Source of the DNA: Jaenimonas drosophilae
Taxonomy: Eukaryota; Euglenozoa; Kinetoplastea; Trypanosomatida; Trypanosomatidae
Direction: 5' to 3'
Length of the DNA stretch: 64,000 nucleotides
Assembly (NCBI GenBank): GCA_030849065.1
Contig: JASAON010001611.1
Coordinates: forward strand, 1 to 64,000
Shown here one piece after another: positions 1-8,956 of the stretch; position 1 is the stretch's first letter; every line of letters begins with the position of its first letter. Under the pieces are notes generated by a model that had not been told where the DNA came from, ran no database searches, and saw nothing but the letters and a program-made list of their open reading frames with translations. The position numbers and the translations under genes were made by a program.

Positions 1-1129
1 CGTTTTTTTCGGCGCCGGTTGGAATTCCGGGGGGGGGGGAGGGCCCCCCGGTGCGGAACAACAAAGCCCCAAAAAACGCAACAAGATACAGAATCATGGT
101 GGGGCGGTGGGGTGTCGCATGCATCGTTTGGGGGTTTTGGGGGGTTTGGAACAGCGGAAATGGAACATTGGTTGCGACACATGGGATGCTTCATCTCTAT
201 GCCAAAGTGCGGTGCCCACTTTCAATAGAGGTGGGGAAACCTTTTTTCACGCCCGCCCACCGCACTATTTTTTCCGTCAACCCTTGCAAGTTTCGGGGAA
301 CAATGGAGGGGGCTGTTTTTTTTTTCTTTCCATACCCCCGGCGGCATTGTTATTTTCCCGCGCCGCTGCGCGCCGATGCTACTATTTCCCCCCCCCCTGC
401 TTTAAAGATTCAACGCCCGCTGCCCTTCGCCAAATGTGTAAACCGGAAACGGAAAGCAACCTCGCTGGGAATCCTTTTCCATTGTTTCGGCCGTGTGGAA
501 AATGCCTGATGCATGCCCCCCGTTCCAAAAAGGAGGGGCGGGGCCGCGGCCAGGGGAACCGGGCGGCGGCGGGGCAACGTAATCTGCGTGGAACGGCGGG
601 CGCGACGCGCTGAGCGTTCCAGCTCAATTATTGCATTCTTCCTCTTTCCTGCCCTATATCTCTGGCTGGCTTGGCGTGGCGGCGCAACCGTTGCCCAAGG
701 CCATGCGCGCGGCGCAGTTTGCGCGGTGTGCGTGGGGGCCTTTCCCCATTGGGCGGCGGGGCCGGTTGTTTGGCGAAAGAGAGAGGGGCCGGGCCGCGGC
801 CGAATTCCCCTCCCCGCCCCTGGAATGGTTTTTCAATCGCTCCGGCCGAAATTCCCCCCCGCCTGCTGATTCCGGGGCCCCGGCCTCCTTGAGTTCTTTT
901 GAAAACATTTTTTTTTGTTGTTGTTGCGGGGGGGGGGGGGGCTTTCTTTCGATAATGGAGGAGGGTGGGGGCATTTTTTTTTTTGGTGGTGGCAATTTTC
1001 ACGGCGGGGTTGGCTTTGATCGGCCCACATGTATCATTTTTTTTGTAAGCGGAGGCAAGAATAAGACCAAACAAAGCAGAAGGGATAGGCTACCTATCCA
1101 GTGTGGAGGCTAGGCTACTTGCTCGTGTT
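1..1129. other. Gene-free, homopolymer-rich left end
   Basis: No convincing gene on either strand. The stretch is rich in single-base runs: G11 at 29-39, C10 at 388-397, G14 at 928-941, T9 near 908-916, and several GC-only patches such as 780-800. This texture is absent from the rest of the window. Short open frames on both strands translate to Pro/Arg/Gly-rich text with no family resemblance. It lies downstream of the last minus-strand gene. It may be poor-quality contig-end sequence, a chimeric join, or a genuine termination or strand-switch region. Confidence 0.6.
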
Positions 1130-3157
1130 TCAACTCGATGCAGATCCTCCACGTTGCTGCATGAAAAGAAGCTCCGCCCTACGGATGAAGCGGCGGTTAA
1201 TGCTCCCACTCACTCCTTTGGGAATATCATCCACAAACCTTAGTTCACCGTGAAGGCGCTTGTGTGGCGGCAGCCGCTGCTCCACGTGATGAACCAGTGT
1301 GTGCTTAAGACTAGCGTAGTGACTCGCTTTCTCCTCCTCCGATGCGCTGTTCGGGGGAAGAAATTCGGTCGCCACCTTCACGAGCGCCCGTGGACGCTCA
1401 AAGCTTGTGTCGCGCACATCTGGAACGCCGATCACAACACATGAATCTACTTCGTCGCGTTCGTCCAAAACCGATTCTACCTCAGCTGGAGAGACCAAGA
1501 ATCCCTTGTACTTGATGAGCTCGCGCAGCCGATCTGTTAGGTAAACGTAGCCTGTGGCCTTGTCAATGAAGCCAATATCACCTGTGCGGTACCACTCGCC
1601 GTCTTGAATGGCTTGGCGAGTGGCCACAGAATCCACATAACCGTGCATGCGCTGCGGACCCCTGATCCACAACTCCCCCTCCTCACCCTCTGTTACATCC
1701 ACACCACGAGAGTGATCGGCAGAGGTCTGCTGGCTATCATCAACTTGAACGACACGAAGCTCCGTGTTGGGGATGAGTGCCCCGACGAGGGTTCCTGCAC
1801 CCTTCACAAACAGGGAGGATGGCGTGCCTGGCCGCGTGCTGAGTGCCAGGGGAGATAGCTCACTTGCACCGTACATTTGGCCAACATCAGCCGAGGGGAA
1901 CATGGCCTGAAGCGCCACCCACTGATCAGACTTTAGCGGTGCCCCGGCGCTTCGAACAAGTCGAAGGCTTTGAAAGGATTCCACGGGCGGTCGTCGAGCC
2001 TGGCTGCACCGCACCATCGCGTTCACAATGGGAGGTGCCACCAAGGCCATGGTGATGTTGTGCTCACCAATCGCCCGGAGGTACTTCTGAACATCGAACT
2101 TTGTCATGGCCACAAGGGTCCCCCCTGCGGCCAGAATTAATGACATGGATAGCACGAAACCAGTGATGTGGAAGAAGGGGAGGACGGAGAGCTGCACATC
2201 CTTGGCTGTGACACCAAAGGTGTAGAGTGCCTGATGGAGGTTGGAGAGAATGCTCTTGTTGGTGAGCATGACGCCCTTGGGCTCACCCGAGGTACCTGCG
2301 GAGAAGGGGATGAGGACCGTGTCATCCCGCTTGGCGTCCTCCGTTGCCCGTACATAGTAAGGGATGCTGTCCGCCTCAAGCTTCATGATGGTTTCTTCCA
2401 GAAGCACCTTAACAAGCTTCTTGGTGGTCTTGTGGGCCAACTTGGCTGAGCGCTGGACGACGTGCAGGCAGTGCTTGGTGGTCACGACCACGGCGGCGTT
2501 GGAGGCGATGATGTGGTGGGCCAAGAAGGCCTCGTCACCCGTGGCGTTGGTCGTGGACACCGTGGCGCCGATTCCCATCACCCCATAGGCCACGGGCGCG
2601 TAGTTGATGGAGTCAAACATGCACAGCAAAACCACATCCCCTTGACGAACAGCACAGGCGTTGTAGAGAACATTCTGCACCTGGGCGGTGCGACCGAGGA
2701 GATCCTTGTAGGTCATGGCCTCCCCAGTCTCGAGCTGCACGCACGCAACCTTGTTGGGTGGCTGCTGCTCCCACCTGCGAATCATGAAGAGGTACAGCGA
2801 GTTGTACATGTGGATTTCTGGCAGGAGGTCTTGGTCCTTGGACTCATAAACACGAAAGACACGTGCGGAGCCGCCGTTGGTGGTGGCCCCCTCAGAGCGT
2901 ATCTCGGCATGCACAGATACCTCGTGGGGATAGTCGTCTGGGGTGAGGAGAATGTGCTTTTCCATCGGCGGGGGTGGGGGCGGGGCCACGTTTTCTGCCT
3001 GTGGCAGAGCATGGCGTGGCCGCGTGGTTGAAAATACGCGGAATGAGGATGAGGGGAACGTCACTCCCAAGACGTGAGGGTGACGATGCGATGATGATGA
3101 TGATGATGGTACAAGACGACGCATCAATGGCGCCAACATGGACTTGGTGAGTTTCAT
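1130..3157 (-). CDS. Acyl-CoA synthetase / 4-coumarate-CoA-ligase-like protein (ANL superfamily), probable mitochondrial
   Basis: 675 residues. ANL enzymes activate a carboxylate with ATP and then form a CoA thioester. Visible motifs: the P-loop FSAGTSGEPKGV (285-296), YGASE (429-433, the aromatic-substrate/ATP motif), ELWIRG (495-500), YRTGD (524-528) and the hinge region DRLRELIKYKGF (542-553). The A10 motif reads PKGVSGSINRR (646-656), so the usual catalytic Lys after SG is Ser652. The ATG at 3157 is chosen because it opens an Arg/Ser-rich, acid-poor leader (MKLTKSMLAPLMRRLVPSS) typical of a mitochondrial presequence; the frame stays open upstream, but only with a non-ATG start. The C-terminus GGSASS is not a peroxisomal signal. 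The family is clear; the substrate is unknown and full catalytic competence is doubtful. Confidence 0.9.
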   Translation of the reverse strand: MKLTKSMLAPLMRRLVPSSSSSSHRHPHVLGVTFPSSSFRVFSTTRPRHALPQAENVAPPPPPPMEKHILLTPDDYPHEVSVHAEIRSEGATTNGGSARVFRVYESKDQDLLPEIHMYNSLYLFMIRRWEQQPPNKVACVQLETGEAMTYKDLLGRTAQVQNVLYNACAVRQGDVVLLCMFDSINYAPVAYGVMGIGATVSTTNATGDEAFLAHHIIASNAAVVVTTKHCLHVVQRSAKLAHKTTKKLVKVLLEETIMKLEADSIPYYVRATEDAKRDDTVLIPFSAGTSGEPKGVMLTNKSILSNLHQALYTFGVTAKDVQLSVLPFFHITGFVLSMSLILAAGGTLVAMTKFDVQKYLRAIGEHNITMALVAPPIVNAMVRCSQARRPPVESFQSLRLVRSAGAPLKSDQWVALQAMFPSADVGQMYGASELSPLALSTRPGTPSSLFVKGAGTLVGALIPNTELRVVQVDDSQQTSADHSRGVDVTEGEEGELWIRGPQRMHGYVDSVATRQAIQDGEWYRTGDIGFIDKATGYVYLTDRLRELIKYKGFLVSPAEVESVLDERDEVDSCVVIGVPDVRDTSFERPRALVKVATEFLPPNSASEEEKASHYASLKHTLVHHVEQRLPPHKRLHGELRFVDDIPKGVSGSINRRFIRRAELLFMQQRGGSASS

Positions 3158-3719
3158 GAGTGGCGTGAGCAGACGACTTGTGTGAAGGAGTGAAGCCTTC
3201 TTGTGTAGCGTAGAACGAGATTGGAGGCGAAGGTGGTTGCAGGGAGAACGTAAGAGGCAGAGATCATCATGCCACGTCAAGCCTGTGTCGTGGAACGATG
3301 CATGTTGCAACAGCAGCAACGACGAAAGAGAAGGTGAAGAAATGAGGGTGTTTTGGGGGGATATGCCGCAATGGAATGATAGCCGACTTCAGAATAGGCG
3401 CCATGTCAAGACAGGTTCGGCTTGGCCGCAACCACTGACGTACATTCTAATGGCAGAAGCAGAAAACAAAAAGAAGGAGTTCCCCATACCACAGTATTCT
3501 GGGCGAAGACACACGTCTTCTGTGCAAACCCGCGTGATGCGACTATCGGGAGCTGCACAACAACAACAACAACAACAACACCAAAGAAAACAGCAAAAAA
3601 AACGCGTGGAGGCAAAAATTAACCCTCTTGAAAGGAAAAATAAACACGCACAGCTCAGATAGCACACCCACACGTTGGGGGGAGGATCCACGAGCTACTG
3701 TAGTATAATCACACAGGCA
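3158..3719. other. Intergenic spacer with CAA microsatellite
   Basis: No gene seen. On the minus strand the part nearest the synthetase start is pyrimidine-rich (about 3225-3260) and probably holds its trans-splice acceptor. A (CAA)n tract occupies 3557-3580. The remainder is presumably the 3' untranslated region of the upstream Cys-rich gene. Confidence 0.5.
3557..3580. repeat. (CAA)n microsatellite
   Basis: Eight CAA units in a row, reading as a TTG-type repeat on the transcribed strand, inside the spacer between two genes. Confidence 0.9.
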
Positions 3720-4583
3720 CTACTGCTTCGTCCAGGGAAGCTTGTTCTTATGCTCCTTCCACATTTCAACTGTTGTCTTCACCGCCGAGCGAACACGGTC
3801 GCCAAAGCTCCCATCCATGCGTCGCGTTGCCACGTCATAGCAGTAGAGCCCATCCAGCAACACATAGAGATAGCATTGCAGGTGTTCAGGCACTCGGTGC
3901 CTGTGTGCGTGGAGGCAGGTCTGCGCGCATGCATCGCACAAACGAACAACGGGCTCGGGGCTGCTCTTTGGGTCGAGCTCCCCCAACAAGACCTCCTCCA
4001 CGGCGCGTTCATCGCCCTCCCTCAGCTTCCAATCCACGCAGAGAAGATGTGCCATGCTCTTCACCTCACCCACGTCGGTGGCACTTCGCTTCCCAATCGT
4101 GCGTCGACCCCAGAAGGGGCAGCACTTGTGGCACACACCCTTGCACCGCATACACCGCTTCTTGCCGAGGGCCAACCTGCGCGTACACTGACGGCATGAG
4201 TGGACGCAGTAGGAGCTGGCATCGACCTCCTTGGCGATGTTGATGAGGGAGGCATCCAGGCACCGAACACACAAATCATCGATGCACAGCGCGCAGGCTT
4301 CTGCAAATTCTTTGACGGCCAGCAGCTCCATTTGTGCGCGAAGGCGTTGCTCCTCGCGTTCTGTGTCAGAGAGGAGGGAGCAGGAGGGGGAGGGGGAGGA
4401 AGAGGAGGGGGAGAGGGGATAGGTGCTGCATGCGATTTTCTTCATTTCAAGACATCGACGATCTTCTTCGAGCTCATGAAGCCATGCACCAATGACATCT
4501 AAATGGCGAAGGGTGCGGCACACGTGGTCATTGTCGCGGATGAGTTGGCCCCGCTCACTCACGTAGACTTGGACGTTGTTCAT
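3720..4583 (-). CDS. Cys-rich protein with a FYVE-like zinc finger
   Basis: 287 residues. The C-terminal half carries ordered Cys pairs: a CALCIDDLCVRC patch, then CRQC, RCMRC, CKGVCHKC, and after an insert of about 50 residues RLCDAC. The spacing CX2C-X10-CX2C-X3-CX2C...CX2C and the closing RLCDAC resemble a FYVE finger (canonical closing RVCxxC). FYVE domains bind phosphatidylinositol 3-phosphate on endosomes, but here the basic RRHHCR ligand patch is only GKKRCMRC, so lipid binding is uncertain. The N-terminal third is helical, interrupted by a Ser/Pro run (SPSSSSPSPS). The start is a plain ATG. A different zinc-binding fold, such as a RING or B-box relative, is possible. Confidence 0.7.
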   Translation of the reverse strand: MNNVQVYVSERGQLIRDNDHVCRTLRHLDVIGAWLHELEEDRRCLEMKKIACSTYPLSPSSSSPSPSCSLLSDTEREEQRLRAQMELLAVKEFAEACALCIDDLCVRCLDASLINIAKEVDASSYCVHSCRQCTRRLALGKKRCMRCKGVCHKCCPFWGRRTIGKRSATDVGEVKSMAHLLCVDWKLREGDERAVEEVLLGELDPKSSPEPVVRLCDACAQTCLHAHRHRVPEHLQCYLYVLLDGLYCYDVATRRMDGSFGDRVRSAVKTTVEMWKEHKNKLPWTKQ

Positions 4584-4828
4584 CGGAACTGAATGTGTTC
4601 GCTGATTCTTTGAAAAAATTGCAAAGAAGAATGTCTGGTCCTACATAAATGGAGAGATAAGCCAGTAGAAAGTTTGCTAGAGTTTATACAATGGAAGGAG
4701 TATGCACGACGTTGTGCAGGAGCTCAGCCCACTTTCTTTTTTTTTTCTCTGTGCGTGGCACACAGGACTAATACATGTGTCGAGCAGAACAACCACCGTT
4801 CTACTCACCGTCATTGCAGCGACGCATC

Positions 4829-4850
4829 CATCATCATCATCATCATCATC
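4829..4850. repeat. (CAT)n microsatellite
   Basis: Seven tandem CAT/ATC units just downstream of the dynein light chain stop codon, in its presumed 3' untranslated region. Confidence 0.9.
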
Positions 4851-4863
4851 CAACACTCCTCAC

Positions 4864-5220
4864 TCAGTAGTTTGGCGCGGCGTCCTTCTTTGCCTGGCGT
4901 GATGCCAGCAAGGCGGCCACGGGAACCTCAATGGCCTCTAACTCGTTATCGATGCGCCAAATAATGAAGTAGAGATCCTTGATGCGGAAGTAGAGGAAGT
5001 ACTCCACGTCATGGCCTACGAAGGCACCGAAGCTGTGGCCAACGATGCAGTGCCAGCGGGTGCCGTACTTGGAGTCGAGCTCGCGCTTGATGAACTGGGC
5101 GATGGCGGTTTGATCGTTGAGGCCCAGCTGCCGCATTGCGTGCGCTGCGCAGTCGATGCAGTCCTGCTGCACATCCCACGACATGGCCGACTCCTTCACC
5201 ACCACCTCCGTCCCTGACAT
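4864..5220 (-). CDS. Dynein light chain, LC8 type, with C-terminal extension
   Basis: 118 residues. LC8 proteins dimerise and bind the dynein intermediate chain and many other partners as a hub. The LC8 core is clear: VVVKESAMSWDVQQDCIDCA at the N-terminus, then FIKRELDSKYGTRWHCIVG and FGAFVGHDVEYFLYF. Canonical LC8 ends soon after that last strand at about 90 residues; here about 30 more residues follow (IDNELEAIEVPVAALLASRQ onward), partly Ala/Lys-rich. The ATG at 5220 is chosen because it follows a textbook splice acceptor by 12 bases; the frame is open further upstream but runs through that acceptor. The protein could serve cytoplasmic or axonemal/intraflagellar dynein. Confidence 0.93.
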   Translation of the reverse strand: MSGTEVVVKESAMSWDVQQDCIDCAAHAMRQLGLNDQTAIAQFIKRELDSKYGTRWHCIVGHSFGAFVGHDVEYFLYFRIKDLYFIIWRIDNELEAIEVPVAALLASRQAKKDAAPNY

Positions 5221-5232
5221 GGTGTCTAGCGT

Positions 5233-5254
5233 CTGGGGGGAAAAGAAAAGAAGG
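5233..5254 (-). other. Trans-splice acceptor for the LC8 gene
   Basis: On the minus strand a tract CCTTCTTTTCTTTTCCCCCC ends in AG (plus 5233-5234), 12 bases before the ATG. This is the clearest polypyrimidine-AG site in the window. Confidence 0.8.
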
Positions 5255-5468
5255 TGTTTGAATTGTGTTGGTTGATTAACAAGACCCACACAAACACACA
5301 ACAAGAGGGCCACACTACACACTACACTACAACACATGTACATACACGCCAACAACAGAAGAAGAGAAGGTGATGTACGACATCATCCACATGGAAACAG
5401 GTTGGGTACGTAGCTGCACACACGCCCATCATTCTTTTACACGCCAACACCAACATACCTTCAACGTC

Positions 5469-6983
5469 CTACTTTGGCAGGACAATCGACGAGGCCATAA
5501 ACTCACCGACCCCATCCACATGCAACAACGCCGCCACACCAGCGTTGGGCCAACGCTGCTGCAGCCACGATGGCACGGTCCCGTTCTCTGCCTCCTCCGC
5601 ACCGCTGTGTTCTGCACCTCCACGACGTCGACGCTTGCGACGCCTTGGCGAAAATGAAGTGGTGGCGCTGAGAACGTGCGGAATGCGCCGCTCGAGCTCC
5701 TCTGGCCACAACAATGCCGCAATGCGTGCGGCCTCCACCTCATCCTCGTCAGGGAGCTCAACGTCCAGAAAGCGCGGAGGCTTGAGTGGGTAGGCGGCAC
5801 GGCTGCTACGAAGAACGTCGCCGCGGAAATGATTGCCCTGCTCATCTCGAGCCAACGCGGGTGGTGGAGAGGCACTTCGACGATGCACGATGCGGTTGTA
5901 CGAGGCCTGTGTCTGTGTTGGCGCAGCCTCCGTGGTAGGGAGCGGCTCCATTTGTGCCGGATCAGCCAGGAGAAGCATGCGCTGGCGGTACTCTGCCTCG
6001 TTGCGCTCAATCATCTCCTCCGTGAAGGCGAGCTCCTCCTCCAGCGCGATCGTCGACGTGGAAATATCACCATCATCCCCATCCCACACCTTGGTGAAGA
6101 GAGTAGCATCGGCCCCATCACCACCTCGTTGTGCCAAGATGGCGGCGATGGTGTTGCGCCGCACCTCCAGTCTCGTCTGCGCGCGCGCAAGCTGCTGGGC
6201 AAGGGCATACTGCAGAAAGGAAGACACCCCACGTACACTCTTTGCCTTCTCCACCCACCACAGCGGTGATGAAGCACTTGGTGTTGGTGCTGTTGCTGTT
6301 GTGGCTGCGGCTTCATGAGTGTTGTTGGTGCCTGCCGTGGGCTCCAGCTTGACCATTCGTGTGCGCCGCCACGAGGTCAGACCCTGGCCCTGTGGGAGCA
6401 AGTAGCTCCCCAACATGGAGTTCTCACGATGTTGGCCAAAGATGGAAGGTGCCGTTGTGGATGGACGTGCCTCCATCTTCACCTGCTCCGTCAAGCCATC
6501 CTCTGCCGCGGATGGCTGCTCAACCTTGGCCGCAGACGCCATCGTGGCGTTGCTCATCTCCAGCCGACGTAAGTTGGCCTGCAACAGCGGCAGCAACGAG
6601 AGTGCGCCGAGGGCAGTCTCGGCGTCGAGATCGAGATAGGCCAGCGGATGTTGTGCCGTGATGGCCTCCATCTCCGCTCCGCGACGACGGTCCATTTCTG
6701 CCTCGAAGAGCTCCTCCTCCACCTGAATACGCTCATGCGTAGAGAGGCCCGACGTCTTTGGCCTCCGCAACACTAGCACATCATCTCCGGCAACCTCATC
6801 CCGGCCACGCAGTCGCTCCAGACGTCGCATGAAGTGTGCGCGCTCTTCATCCAATCGCTCATCCATCTTGGCCGATGCCTCAAACGCGGCGCTCTGCTGC
6901 CGCCGGATCTCCGCCTGCAGCATCGACGTGAGATTGATGGCGGTGCGCCAGTAGGCACCTTTGGTCCAGGACTCCTCCTGCAT
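5469..6983 (-). CDS. Unrecognised protein with a charged helical N-terminal region
   Basis: 504 residues from the ATG at 6983. I do not recognise the family. Residues 15-120 are strongly charged and helix-prone (QAEIRRQQSAAF, MDERLDEERAHFMRRLERL). The middle is Ala/Thr-rich low complexity, a second helical part follows (QQLARAQTRLEVRRNTIAAI; ALEEELAFTEEMIERNEAEY), and there is a basic cluster PRRRKRRRR near the C-terminus that could act as a nuclear signal. An in-frame ATG at 7046 would add 21 residues, but the first AG after the upstream pyrimidine tract falls inside that ATG's own first codons (plus 7040-7041), so mature mRNA would probably lack it. The N-terminal leader is therefore excluded with moderate confidence. 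Confidence 0.7.
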   Translation of the reverse strand: MQEESWTKGAYWRTAINLTSMLQAEIRRQQSAAFEASAKMDERLDEERAHFMRRLERLRGRDEVAGDDVLVLRRPKTSGLSTHERIQVEEELFEAEMDRRRGAEMEAITAQHPLAYLDLDAETALGALSLLPLLQANLRRLEMSNATMASAAKVEQPSAAEDGLTEQVKMEARPSTTAPSIFGQHRENSMLGSYLLPQGQGLTSWRRTRMVKLEPTAGTNNTHEAAATTATAPTPSASSPLWWVEKAKSVRGVSSFLQYALAQQLARAQTRLEVRRNTIAAILAQRGGDGADATLFTKVWDGDDGDISTSTIALEEELAFTEEMIERNEAEYRQRMLLLADPAQMEPLPTTEAAPTQTQASYNRIVHRRSASPPPALARDEQGNHFRGDVLRSSRAAYPLKPPRFLDVELPDEDEVEAARIAALLWPEELERRIPHVLSATTSFSPRRRKRRRRGGAEHSGAEEAENGTVPSWLQQRWPNAGVAALLHVDGVGEFMASSIVLPK

Positions 6984-7006
6984 GAAGAGTAGCACACGTG
7001 CAATGC

Positions 7007-7076
7007 CTTGTGTATATGTGTGTGTGTGTACCTGGATAGCTTTCATCGTTGAGTACGTGAAGAAAATAAGAAATTG
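7007..7076 (-). other. Probable trans-splice acceptor region inside an alternative N-terminal extension
   Basis: On the minus strand the tract TTTCTTATTTTCTTC is followed by AG dinucleotides only at plus 7040-7041, 7032-7033 and 7007-7008, all downstream of the ATG at 7046 and upstream of the ATG at 6983. This decides the start of the 504-residue gene. Confidence 0.5.
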
Positions 7077-7114
7077 TGATGTTGTGGTATCAGGATGGGT
7101 ACGACAGCACGTAC

Positions 7115-7142
7115 GTGTGTGTGTGTGTGGAGAGAGAGAGAG
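7115..7142. repeat. (GT)n(GA)n dinucleotide repeat
   Basis: Mixed GT then GA microsatellite in the spacer between the unrecognised gene and the CAP-Gly gene; the minus strand reads as a CT/CA pyrimidine-rich tract. Confidence 0.85.
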
Positions 7143-7183
7143 CCTTCATGAAGAAGCGCAGATGATCATTTGCTGCCATCATA

Positions 7184-8716
7184 TCATGCCGCGGTGCTTG
7201 TGTGCTCCACGCCAAAGAGTTTTCGCGTAGATGCCGCACAGGCAGTGGGGGATGAAAAGTCGAGCACGCGTGCGATGGATGTTGTCTCGAGAGCGTGCCG
7301 GAGATCCGCCACTTTTGCACGCACCACCGCCTCCAGCGGCTGTGGCGAAGCGCCTACATCCTGTGCGCCGGGCATGCAGCAACATGGCATGAGCTGAAGG
7401 GGCTGTATCGTACGAAGAAGAAGTCGTTGTTGTGCCAAGAGTTTTTCCTCGTACATTTCTCGCTCGCTCGTACTCAAGACGAAGTCCGGCCGACGTGTGG
7501 CGGTGTTGGATGCCTCCATCTTGCGTGCGGCCTCTTCACGTGCCATGGCACACTCACGTTGGGCCGCATCCTTCAGACGTCGAAGATGTTGCAGCGCCTC
7601 CTCATACTCGAGCACAATCTTCTCTTCACGCTCGCGTTGCACCACTTTCTGCCGCTCCGCCGCATTCGAGAGCTCCTCGTAGCTCCGCCGCAGCTCACTC
7701 GTCGCCTCCTTCTCCTTCGTCAGCTGAAAGATGGTTAAATTGGCAGTGTCGAGCTCCATCTTGAGACTACGCAACTCATTGGCGTTGCTTGTTGTTGCAA
7801 CATCATGTTGTTGTTGTTCGTGTGCGTCGTTTGGCGCCAACCCTGGGTGCTCCTTCGCACGTTCCTCTGCAGCAGCCTGCAGGAGCTGCGCGAATTCATC
7901 GGCCTGCTTCTTTTGTTGTGATAGTTCTTCCTCCAACAGGCCACACATCATGTGCAGATCGTCGCGCTCCTTCGTCATGCGCGCCAGCTCCTCCGTCGAG
8001 GATAAGGGCTCTGCCGGCAACGTTGGCTCGCTTGTGGCAGCCGCCTTCTCCTTCAGCACGTGCACCTCCGCCAACAACAACTCCTTTTCACGTGCTGCTT
8101 GCGCTTGCTCCGCCTCATGCTTGGTGTGCATCTCTGCAGCGTTGGTGCGCATGTTTGCCAGCTCAGCCTCCAGCCGCATGCGCTCCTTCACACTTGCATC
8201 TTCCGCACCTTGACTGGCTTGCTTCGCGTTGAGCTCCTTCTGTAGCGTAGTCAGGCTGGCCTCTGCTGCACTGGCGTGTTGGCGCACCTCCGCCAATTCG
8301 GCGCGGAGACGTCGTGCCACTTCCGCCTCGGCCGCCGCAGCCTCACGTGCGGCAATGAGCTCTTCCTCCTTCACTGTAGGAGCAGCAACGACAGCAGCAG
8401 TTGGTGGTGGTGCTGGTGATGGCGATGCATCAACATGTTGTGCAGTGTATGGCTGGACCTGAGATGGCCGCACAAAGAGGCCCTGCCCAGGTACGCAGGA
8501 GAAGTACTTGCGCCCCCGCACGCTGCCATCGTTTCTGCCAAAGACACCAACCACCTCTACACCGGCCCACACCCCCTCGGCGAAGTCCGTCAGCCCCACA
8601 AATCGCAACACCCCGCGACGTGTTTCCGTCAACGGGGGCGACGGAAGAACGAGGACGAAGTCGTCAATGTTGCAGCACGTTTCGTTGGACGAATCATGAA
8701 GGGTGCTCGCCTCCAT
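7184..8716 (-). CDS. CAP-Gly domain coiled-coil protein
   Basis: 510 residues. The N-terminus holds one CAP-Gly domain (about 25-80) with GVLRFVGLTDF, GVWAGVEVVG, the ligand-binding signature GRNDGSVRGRKYF (canonical GKNDG) and GLFVRPSQV. These domains bind the C-terminal EEY tail of alpha-tubulin or of end-binding proteins. After a Pro/Ala linker, roughly residues 105-400 are continuous heptad-rich coiled coil (EEELIAAREAAAAEAEVARR and onward), then a less ordered C-terminus. The layout resembles CLIP/dynactin p150 N-terminal parts, so a microtubule plus-end or cargo-linking role is plausible. The ATG at 8716 directly precedes the domain; the open frame upstream lacks a family match. Confidence 0.88.
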   Translation of the reverse strand: MEASTLHDSSNETCCNIDDFVLVLPSPPLTETRRGVLRFVGLTDFAEGVWAGVEVVGVFGRNDGSVRGRKYFSCVPGQGLFVRPSQVQPYTAQHVDASPSPAPPPTAAVVAAPTVKEEELIAAREAAAAEAEVARRLRAELAEVRQHASAAEASLTTLQKELNAKQASQGAEDASVKERMRLEAELANMRTNAAEMHTKHEAEQAQAAREKELLLAEVHVLKEKAAATSEPTLPAEPLSSTEELARMTKERDDLHMMCGLLEEELSQQKKQADEFAQLLQAAAEERAKEHPGLAPNDAHEQQQHDVATTSNANELRSLKMELDTANLTIFQLTKEKEATSELRRSYEELSNAAERQKVVQREREEKIVLEYEEALQHLRRLKDAAQRECAMAREEAARKMEASNTATRRPDFVLSTSEREMYEEKLLAQQRLLLRTIQPLQLMPCCCMPGAQDVGASPQPLEAVVRAKVADLRHALETTSIARVLDFSSPTACAASTRKLFGVEHTSTAA

Positions 8717-8956
8717 CACGTACACGTGCGTGAATGATGATGATGATGAGATGATGTGTATACGTTGGTGATTGACGCTGATGAAGGGAAGTATGTTGTT
8801 GTGTTGTTGTTGTTGGAGATGCAGAAATGAGTGGAGCAACCAATTGAATGATGGAACTTGACATCCACACAGGAGATGCATGCATTCCAAATATGTTCAT
8901 GTTCTTCAGCAACCACACAATGAGCACAAGGATGCGCCAAACCACCACCTTCCTCA

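Noticed and set aside
51..613. Overlapping plus-strand frames of 150-170 residues at the left end
   Set aside because: They read as Pro/Arg/Gly/Phe text of homopolymer runs in GC-rich DNA, with no family and no splice context.
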